From: Pogonophryne albipinna
Lineage: Eukaryota > Chordata > Actinopteri > Perciformes > Artedidraconidae
Assembly (NCBI GenBank): GCA_028583405.1
Contig: CM053246.1
Coordinates: forward strand, 6,789,620-6,853,619
Reading direction: 5' to 3'
Length of the DNA stretch: 64,000 nt
Shown: positions 55,780-64,000 of the stretch, piece by piece
Numbering within the stretch: the stretch's first letter is position 1
Layout: every line of letters begins with the position of its first letter
Made by a program: the position numbers and the translations under genes
Notes under the pieces: generated by a model
The model's database searches: none
Told to the model about the DNA's origin: nothing
Seen by the model: the letters and a program-made list of their open reading frames with translations, nothing else

Positions 55780-57880
55780 GCAGAAATGTACTTTAGGGCG
55801 GGCCTGTATAAAATAGGGTGGGCCAGCTTTTCAAGGGGGAAAAATGACTTTAAGATAGGCCTGGCCTATAATAATGCCCATTGCCAAGCATCGTTGTAGC
55901 ATTTCCCTCCGAATAATGGTCGAAGACTTGACTGATGATATTAATTTATTGAAATCTCCAATATCAACGTAAGAGCTATAAAGACACAAAAATAACAAAT
56001 ACATTTAGGCTCCATTCGTATTAGAATCACTTTAGCCAAATGTTAACAGTAAACAGACAGCAAAGCTACAAAATAGCATACAAACAAATTAGGACAAAAC
56101 CCACATTTTTATATTATAGTTAATACCAACTTTGCGCCCCTTCGGGGGGGGGGGGGGGTGCTAAACTTAAACATAAACTTTATTCTTTACTTTCTCCGTC
56201 TTTATATTTAGATTAACCTGCTAAGCCCCGAGCCTGTTTTCCAGGTCTCAGGCTCGAAAATGACATTCCCAGAACAAATGACCATAACTACACTTCTAAA
56301 AGGGGAAAATTAATCATCTTTTTTCTCAAAGCAATGATAAACCTGTGAGTTGGATGTAGAAAAGTCAGAATCAATATAGACTTATTTTATTTTAAAGTAA
56401 ATTCCGATTGAAAATAGTAAAAAAATGTAAATTATCGTGTCCGTCCAAAAAAAAAACATGACTTATAGTGAAAACCACCCTTGAATGATGGGATGGTAGA
56501 CTAAAAGCTTTAGGAATCCAAACTATAACATATAATAAGAACCCTGTATCAAGATTGATGCAAAACAAGTTAAATTTGACCTTTTTAGAGAGATTTAGCA
56601 AAAGAAACCCACTTCTGGAGTCATTTGGGTGGATTTAACCTATCTCTGGCCCCCCTTGGTCGATTGACATCTCTTTTTAACCGATAGAGCCAATGGAATC
56701 GAGGGAAAGTTCCACATACACACACACGTTACCAAATAAGGAGTGAGAGTGACGCGTGGCAAAACCGGAAGCTGTGCTAACCTCTGGTGGCTACCATTAG
56801 CAGCTAATATTTATTCTCCGATTTTTGCATACAAATTTAATTATGGATTATCAATAATTTTTCAAAGTGACAGACACATTGGATTAACCTATGGATTAAC
56901 CTTCAGCCACGTTTTTTCTCGTTTTAATGCCATTGAACACGACTTTTGATCAGAATAACAGCTAAGGTGAGCATATCTCCGTGTTTTGCTACCTAAAGCT
57001 ACGTCGTGTGTTGTCTGTATTTGCTTCCCCTGTCGCGAGTTCTAATCGCTCAGTGATGATACATATTTCTATAATCTGTGGAATCTCAGGATGTTATCTA
57101 AGCTTGTTTGTGCAGATCCAATAGGTATATCGATCGGGATAGCTAGAGTTCTGTGCTCTGCGTTAGCATGTTTTCGCTCAGGGCTCATTTAGACCCTTCT
57201 TGTGAGACTAGTGTTTTTGTTTCGGTAAAAATGGTTCGTATCATCATTTAGCGGAGTTTCTTCCCGTTAGGAGGGTATGACACATTCATAGTTTTTTTAT
57301 ATTAAGAAGCCCTGAGACAGTGTCGTAAAAAAAATAAAAAGACTCGCCGAAGGTGCTTAACAGGTTTCTCCGCTCCTTTTCTCCGTCACGTTGTTTCCAT
57401 AGCAACAACAACTTCCTGTCAACAGCGTAAACTCGCCTTCAGAATAAAAGCATCTAAATAACACAGGAAGTTAACCTAAATTACATTTAAGACATATTTA
57501 CAACTGCAACGAAAGTAACAAAAACAATGTAATATCCTTTTCAGTTTCACAGAACACAAATTGGGTTATTTACAATCGTTATGTAACTCTTGTATTGCAC
57601 TAGGTAACAGCAACAATAGGAGCATTCAAACCTGCTCATGGACTTGCAGTGGTCCTCGACTTTTTTTATGTCTCTCCAACGAGTTACGCAGGTGCTTCCA
57701 GTCTACATATCTATCCCTCGTAAATCCCAGGACATTTTCAGTGGGGTGGCCAGGATGGAACCAGTGATCATTTTGGGGTGGCATTGAAATCACTATTATA
57801 TGAACATAAAAATACATCTCACTAGAAAATAAGGGGTTATTTAAGGCACCTACAACACACCTCTACATTATTTGGGATTA
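55780..57880. mobile_element. Composite repeat region, DNA-transposon-like
   Basis: An inner element runs from about 56214 (aacctgctaagccccgagcc) to about 57370 (ggtgcttaacaggtt), whose ends are imperfect inverted repeats. The flanks carry gggcgggcctgtataaa (55797) and cagtggggtggccaggatgg (57738), probably the ends of an older host element. A run of G lies at 56144-56157. No transposase recognised. Confidence 0.45.
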
Positions 57881-57889
57881 AGCTAGTTA

Positions 57890-58343
57890 TAGGGCCATAC
57901 CTATATAAAACATGTTTGTGAAGGTTTTTTTTCAAAATACCAAACAGATTATGCATTTTAGCCATGCCTCATTTCGCTCTATTCCAGCACTGTTTTTGCA
58001 AGGGCTGATTCTGTGACTACAGCACCACTTACAGGCCTGGCATATGTACTACAGCGTCTCCAGCGCTTTCGAGCGGTCTCGTGTGAATGGACACGTTCGT
58101 GGCCCAACCCCCCATTCCCCTGATAGGTGAGAGTTGCCCATATAGGCAGAGCACCCCTTTTCTGACGTCAGGAAAATTCAAATCTGTATCAGCTCTGTTG
58201 CAGCCCCGTTTTTAGAGATTTGGGTATGGAGGAAAAGAGAGAGGGTTGTGTTTTCTGACACTTGTTGAGTTCCTTGACACACCGGGGACACATATTCATG
58301 TATAAAAGACGTACAAAAGTGCATTTTGCATGATAGGTCCCCT
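57890..58343. mobile_element. TTAA-flanked MITE, copy 2, left end missing
   Basis: Matches 3840-4308, for example atttgggtatggaggaaaag and tttgcatgataggtcccc; TTAA at right (58344-58347). Confidence 0.75.
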
Positions 58344-58520
58344 TTAACTATTTTTTTCTTATTCCCACAGGCAAAGTAACAACGAAGCATGGCCGTGGTA
58401 AGTAGGGGTGCTGAGGGTGCTGCAGCACCCCCTGATGGAGGACAGGGAATCTGCACGTCCACAAGATTAAATGGAAATATAATACAAAAAAAACTCATTT
58501 TTGGCCTTGATGTTCACATT

Positions 58521-60378
58521 CATAATTAAGTAAAGATAACACCCTTTTCACCCCGGTTACATTTTCCATTTGCCCTGAGAGGCTCAGTGAGGTAAAGGAC
58601 TCTGAGTGTTTAGATAGTTCACTTTAGTTATCTCAGTGTGTCTCAAACGGTTTTATCACAATTTATGTAAACAAATATTTCCAAGGCACACCTTTATAAT
58701 TATTAGGATAAACAGGTTTGAAATCATTCCAATGTATACTATAGGACAGTAAACCAACAATATCCTTTAAAACTGGAGAGATTAAAAAATATGGATGAAT
58801 AAATAAATGTTAACTGTTCAAATAAGATATAAATGAACAAGCAAAAATCTTGCCAAGGGCAGCAAATTGGTCAGAACCGGCCCTGGTGTCATCCCCACAG
58901 TACCCCCCATTTGAAACATGTTCCCACGGCTATCAACAATACGCCCAAGCTGCCCCTCCTTACAGAAATTAAAGCAATTATCTACCTCATTGTTTTATTT
59001 TTAGAAAAACAAAAACTAGGTGTGTCTTGTTCTATCAGATGTTTAATGATTCAACATTTTCTAACAACACTAACATGTGTAGTCAAATATGTCTGAAAAT
59101 GATTTAGAAATATTGCTTCATCTGGATGGAAAATGTGCGAGGCGAAAATGTACCTCACTCTTAGTTTATGAAATCATCAACTCACTATAGAAAAAAATAA
59201 AAATTGGCATCAACAGCACAAAAACAAAACCGGTTGCAACCATGTTGTCAAAGTAGCAGCAAAAAGAGCCAATGCGATGTACTTCCCGCTTGTTTGTTTG
59301 AGAGCTTGAACAACAACTGACAAGTGAAGAAATGCATGGATGAAATGTGGTTCAGTTGCCTCTATATACATTGAATACAAACTGATGATTATTTGAGATG
59401 CATTTATGTGAAGCAGTATTTTATTGGTGTTGCTGGTTAAGATAAGTATGATGTAACTATTTTATAGACTAATATGTAGCTTTATCAATAATGCCGTGCC
59501 ACATTTTATAAGCTATTTGTTTTGAATGTAAAGTAGTGAAGTGGGAGTTTAAACTAACAGAGATTTCATAAGTAGAGCAACTTCCTTAGGCCCGGGCAGC
59601 CAAAACTATGTTTTGTGTGCACACTTTTGGGCCTTTGGGGACTCCGTAGCATCACCGCAGACAATTACATTTCAGGAAGTTACTTTGAAACTTGCATGTA
59701 AAGTTTCACGCTATTTTTTGCTAAATGAACGTTTCACTATCACTCATATAACTTTGTCTGATCTCTCTCTCTCACTCTCACTCTCTCGCCCTGTAATGAG
59801 TTGATTCAACTTCTTAATGTCAGTCTAAATAATACAATTATGTTGGTGCATCATGGCATGTGGCTCATTAGCAGGTAAACACAATGGACGAAACAAATAC
59901 ATTAAAGTAAAACCACTTTCCAGCAGTCAGCAGCACATTGTAAAAGCTGTTGATACAACTGTTCACATTCATAATTAAGTAAAGATAACACCCTTTTCAC
60001 CCTGGTTACATTTTCCATTTGCCCTGAGAGGCTCAGTGAGGTAAAGGACTCTGAGTGTTTAGATAGTTCACTTTAGTCTAAGTTATCTCAGTGGGTCTCA
60101 AACGGTTTTATCACAATTTATGTAAACAAACCTTTATAATTATTAGTATAAATAAAAACAGGTTTGAAATCATTCCAATGTATACTATAGGACAGTAAAC
60201 CAACAATATCCTTTAAAACTGGAGAGATTAAAAAATATGGATAAATAAATAAATGTTAACTGGTCAAATAAGATATAAATGAACCAGCAGAAATCTTGCC
60301 TAGGGCAGCAAATTGGTCAGAACCGGCCCTGGTGTCATCCCCACAGCACCCCCCATTTGAAACATGTTCCCATGGCTA
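58521..60378. repeat. Two direct copies of a repeat, 1.4 kb apart
   Basis: 58521-58935 and 59963-60378 are almost identical (aaccggccctggtgtcatcc, ggacagtaaaccaacaatat). The sequence is also present in inverse orientation in hAT element B (10100-10580). The second copy lacks a few bases near 60128. The stretch between (58940-59960) is without recognised features. Confidence 0.85.
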
Positions 60379-60732
60379 TGCAAGCTTACATTATACAAAT
60401 GTAGTGCAATATACAGACTGTTTAGCTTATGGTGATCAGCAGCCCTATGAGCTCAGTGTATCATCAGGAAAACAAAGACACACACAATTAAATTATTGGT
60501 TAAGAATAAACATCTTAAAGTAAATAACAATAAACAATAGCCCTTAACCCTGTAAGGCCCCCGGTTGTAATAGTACAACATTACTTAAGCTATCCAAAAA
60601 AGTCAGTAAATGCTTTGTTTTTTTAAAGACCACATTTACATATTCAAAAGGTCCTTTTGTTGAGCCTCACAATGTTATTGGGTAGTACATGTGTTTATAG
60701 GTCCTGCCCTCAGGCCATACACTCACACAACC

Positions 60733-61960
60733 ATGGGCGCCGCCAGGGATTTTGGGCCCCATGAAAAGATATCACATTGGGCCCCACCACCAGGCCCAAG
60801 CCACGCCAACCAAGCACAATTGCTGTAACCACACCTCCAGAACCCAACCGACTCGTTTATGCTTTAAATAACTCTACCTGTACAGGCTTGCATCTATCTT
60901 GTAGTCCAATACTAACTGCACAATATTTACTGACACTGAGCGGTGAACATATAACACTGTGCAGACGTGCAACATTCTGCTGCAGTGGAATTCACTATTT
61001 GATATAAGAATAACATTCCTGACAATAGATCTCAATAGTCATCTTTTATGGTGTAAATGCCTTTTTAATAATAACATTTTTGAATGGAACATTCTCAACA
61101 TGAATGCATAAATCCAAAGAAATATAACTTAAATATGTGGAAAAAAGTTGTATTCCACTCTCCCATCAGATATGTTAAGTGGCATTCAACACAATGCTGC
61201 TCACCTCCTTCAGTTGGGAGAAAAGCTGGTTCAGGTTCAGCCTTATGGGGGGACAGGGCTGCTGAGCCTAGAGATGGATCTGTTGTTCCTGGCACCAGGG
61301 GGAGGGACAACTGATTTAGTATGAATAGCAGCTAAAAATGTACCTGCATTTGTTAAATGTCAGCTAAAAGAGCAGTGAAATTAAAAACCTCTGCATTTTC
61401 TTTATAGATATTAACAGTAGCCTACTTAATGTCAGCTTAGTAAAAAAAAAACATAACAATTATTATTTAAAATGGACTACGCTTAGCTAACAGACTAATT
61501 TCCACCACTCATAGACCACACCCACCTTTTCTTTTGAAAAACTGTCGCCCTTTAGTCCCTCTCTCTTTTCTTTCTCTCCTTTCTTTTCTTTTTGAAAGCC
61601 TGACTTTGTTAGTCGTTGAGACATGGCACACACGTAAGTACAAGCATCCCTGCTCCTCACATGCTCTCACTCTCTGCTAGAAAGTGCCGTTTGGAGGCGG
61701 AGGCGGGACCAAACTATTACATGTAAATAGAAGGGGGTGTACAAACTAGAGGCTTTGGATAATTAACTTTTGGAAGAAAATAAGTTAAATGAATCGTAAG
61801 TTTAGTGAGTACATTATCAATATAACGTTCTATTAATGTTAATTCTTGATGAAAGGTTACTTAAACATTTTTGTCTTAATGTTCTAAAGGTTTGGGCCCC
61901 CGTGGTGAGGGTGTTTGGGGTGGCCAGGATTCACCCCCCAGCTCCGCCACTGCCCAGACT
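60733..61960. mobile_element. DNA-transposon-like element
   Basis: Begins ggcgccgccagggatttt and ends near cagctccgccactgccc; contains the block shared with 48115-48432. A tempting start-codon-plus-donor (acatggcacacacgtaagta at 61621) lies inside and is probably part of the repeat. Confidence 0.5.
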
Positions 61961-61983
61961 GTAATGATTTCCACCTCATTTAA

Positions 61984-62576
61984 AGGTCACCTATCATGCT
62001 ATTTTTAGGCAATAGCATAGGTCTCAGATATATACAAATATATAAAAAACATGTCTATGAAGTGTTTTGCTCAAAATACCAAACAGATCACCCATTCTAG
62101 CCATGCCTCATATCCCTCTATTTCACTTCCTGGTTCAAAAGTGCTGATATTGGGTATAAAGCTTAAAAACAGTGAGGAACAGTATGGAGCTCAAAGGCTT
62201 TCTCTCTTGCCGGTTATACCACAAGGTGAATTCCTTTTTATTTCCTGCTTCTTTAAACATGCTCTCTCCAGTACAGGTTAGCTCTGAGTGTTAGCGATGC
62301 TAATGTAAACACCGACCATATTACGTCCAAAACAGTTGGGCATTGTTTCTGATAGCAACGTTTCTGATAGTGCTGTGGGTCTGCTTTTCCAATATTGCGT
62401 CATATCGGACGCAAATCCGGATCAGCTCCGTTGTAGCACCGTTTTTAGATATTTGGGTACGGAGGAAAAGAGAGAGGGTTTTATTTTCTGACGCAGCGTG
62501 AGTTGCCTGACACACCGGGGACACATATTTATGTATAAAAGACATCAAAAAGTGCATTTTGCCTGATAGGTCCCCT
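61984..62576. mobile_element. TTAA-flanked MITE, copy 3
   Basis: Inverted ends aggtcacctatcat and ctgataggtcccct, with TTAA at 61980-61983 and 62577-62580. More diverged from copies 1 and 2 in its left half, with extra sequence. Confidence 0.75.
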
Positions 62577-62609
62577 TTAAGTGGTTTGCCAACCGCCAAT
62601 AAACACTAT

Positions 62610-63160
62610 GCTACTTTTCCACCAAACCGGTTCCGGTTCAAGAACCGTTCTTGTGCTTAACTGGTTCTTCTCTGGTTCTGACCCTTGTCCACCAAACCGG
62701 TTCCAGGGCTGGTTCCGGGCTAGAGCCTGATTTAGCTCTGGTTCTTCCTGTTACAGCCGCAGCAGAGCCGGCTCTAAACACCGAAAACCGGTTCTTAGCT
62801 GACCCCGCTTACGTCGGAGGGGGCGGGATCAACTTGAGTATGGCGAGTACGGCAAATAAAAGTTGTAACAAGCAGTAGCGTTGAGCAAAGTGACTAGAAC
62901 GTGACCACACACTTATAAAAAAACACACTTTATAAAGTCAGGCAACCAGGCTTCGTGTGATTCTGTTTATTTGTACCTTACTTTGACCATCCGTTCACTG
63001 TTATTGATCATTGTGGAGAGAGGCAGACGTTTTGTTTTGTATTATAGCAGCTATCGGATGGAATCAATACATGGGCTGCACAGGTTGTCATGTCCGACTA
63101 TCACAAGTAGAATCATAATGAAAAATACACCGGTAAAATATGCCTGTAGAAAACGGCTTA
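62610..63160. repeat. Repeat sharing its interior with 53110-53390
   Basis: Starts with accaaaccggttccggttc repeats. From 62930 it is the inverse of part of the Harbinger-like element at 52500 (ttgtgtgattctgtttattt region). Confidence 0.65.
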
Positions 63161-63525
63161 GGTACCACTTTACAATAAGACTACCCTTAAAGGGTTTACG
63201 AATAGTTTGTAATTCATTTATTAATTAGGTTGTGAACACTTTATAAATCATTAATAAGCTTTTATAAGACATGAGATAAACAGGGCAACTGTGACCGGTT
63301 GCTTGCCAAATAGTGAGCCCACATTTATCTGCACTGGTAAGCCTTATATTGGCTACTTAGCTTACTTCGTCTTCTTCATCAGCCAGCTTCCTTGGTATCT
63401 GTTGTTCACTGAGTTGATTCCCCCCCTTCCATCTTGATGTTTCTTGGCATCTCTTATGACCATTTATGAATGAGTTACAACCATTTATAATTGGTAAAAG
63501 GGAGCCTTATTGTAAAGTGTGAAAC
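63161..63525. mobile_element. MITE-like element
   Basis: Imperfect inverted ends taccactttacaataaga and gccttattgtaaagtgtg. Repeated atttataa words inside. No coding signal. Confidence 0.55.
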
Positions 63526-63692
63526 ACATCACCATTAACGAGTCACTAACATTTATAACTACTGAAAGGGTGCGTTTTTTAAAAGTGTAATACGTATGTC
63601 CATTTATGAATGAATTATAACATTCTCGCTGACCTAATACACATTTTTCACATGAAATGCAAAGAAAGATGCAAAAGAGCCAAGCAAAACAT

Positions 63693-63698
63693 TTTATT
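63693..63698 (-). terminator. Polyadenylation signal AATAAA, minus strand
   Basis: AATAAA on the minus strand about 125 bp after the stop of the frame at 63822-64000. Confidence 0.45.
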
Positions 63699-63821
63699 CA
63701 CACATGAAGAAAATCAGGACTCAAAGTAATGGCTGTTTAGTATGACTAGACTGATACACATATTTAAACATAAAAGCTTTTCTCAGACATAAATGAAAGA
63801 CTTGGTAAGAAATAATGGTAC

Positions 63822-64000
63822 TCAGACTGGAAAGGCTTTGTGTATATTGTTGAACAAGCGTCCGAGCAGTCCACCAGGGTGAGCAGAGCCAAGCCATGAT
63901 GACCATTCAAGAACCTTGAGGTGTTCCTCCAACAAACTCTCTGTACGGTTTCCTCTCAGTCTACGAACATGTCCTTTGACGGTCCTTTGATTTTCTCTAC
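63822..64000 (-). CDS. 3' end of an unidentified minus-strand gene or transposon gene
   Basis: An open frame enters from the right edge and runs 58 codons to a TGA. It reads RENQRTVKGHVRRLRGNRTE, then SLLEEHLKVLEWSSWLGSAH, ending NIHKAFPV. Composition (basic start, amphipathic Leu/Glu helix, Trp-containing stretch) looks like real protein rather than chance, and AATAAA follows at a normal 3'UTR distance. It has no ATG in the window because the gene starts further right. The family is not recognised; a transposon-encoded protein is as likely as a host one. Confidence 0.45.
   Translation of the reverse strand, partial: RENQRTVKGHVRRLRGNRTESLLEEHLKVLEWSSWLGSAHPGGLLGRLFNNIHKAFPV

Noticed and set aside
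58371..58397. Apparent short exon: ttattcccacag, then 27 bases ending atggccgtg, then gtaagt
   Set aside because: Good splice words, but the flanks on both sides are repeat copies and no partner exon in frame was found. A possible first exon ending at 56968 lies inside a transposon-like element.
61586..61632. Apparent first coding exon ending acatggcacacac with a gtaagt donor
   Set aside because: It lies inside the DNA-transposon-like element 60733-61960 and no following exon was found.
1..64000. CRISPR array, rRNA, tRNA or bacterial operon
   Set aside because: None of the expected sequence signs were seen. The tandem arrays lack spacers, and gene structure is plainly eukaryotic.

Overview
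The window is vertebrate, almost certainly teleost fish, genomic DNA. It shows widely spaced short exons with GT/AG junctions, abundant hAT, Tc1, Harbinger-like and L2-like elements of the kinds usual in fish, and CA/TA/TC microsatellites. No bacterial-style coding density, operon, CRISPR array or rRNA was seen. The species cannot be read from the sequence.

The one clearly recognisable host gene is ect2 (epithelial cell transforming 2, a Rho guanine-nucleotide exchange factor for cytokinesis) on the + strand. Nineteen consecutive internal exons lie between 1391 and 41740. They join into 2187 nt (729 codons) with no stop and matching phase at every junction. They encode, in order, the end of the N-terminal BRCT0 region, BRCT1, BRCT2, the basic nuclear-localisation linker, the DH (RhoGEF) domain, the PH domain and the start of the basic C-terminal tail. 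The first exons lie upstream of the window. The last exons (C-terminal tail) were not found downstream of 41740. Exon 8 (8872-9045) is a symmetric, Arg/Glu-rich exon that may be an alternative cassette.

The introns are packed with transposable elements, many datable by nesting and by target-site duplications (TSDs) readable on both sides: 3005-4670 (three levels), 9252-14050 (hAT in hAT, with a further element inside), 17790-21003 (L2-like LINE split by three insertions), 25650-26550, 27158-27842, 28443-33506 (four transposons landed one after another in one TA microsatellite, one of them a Tc1 element with an open 341-aa transposase), 36022-37593 and 38708-40596.

Downstream of the last ect2 exon seen, 43.9-48 kb holds two weakly supported short spliced transcripts pointing tail to tail. 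The + strand one (44177-45737) has an 86-aa open frame across a splice. The minus strand one (about 47830 to 46240) has only a short frame. From 48 kb to the end the DNA is again mostly repeats. They include a 40-bp minisatellite made from a transposase fragment (49831-50566), another three-level nest (52500-55072), an inverted-repeat element (55311-55770) and repeated TTAA-flanked MITEs. A minus-strand 3' coding exon of unknown identity with a downstream AATAAA enters at the right edge (63822-64000).
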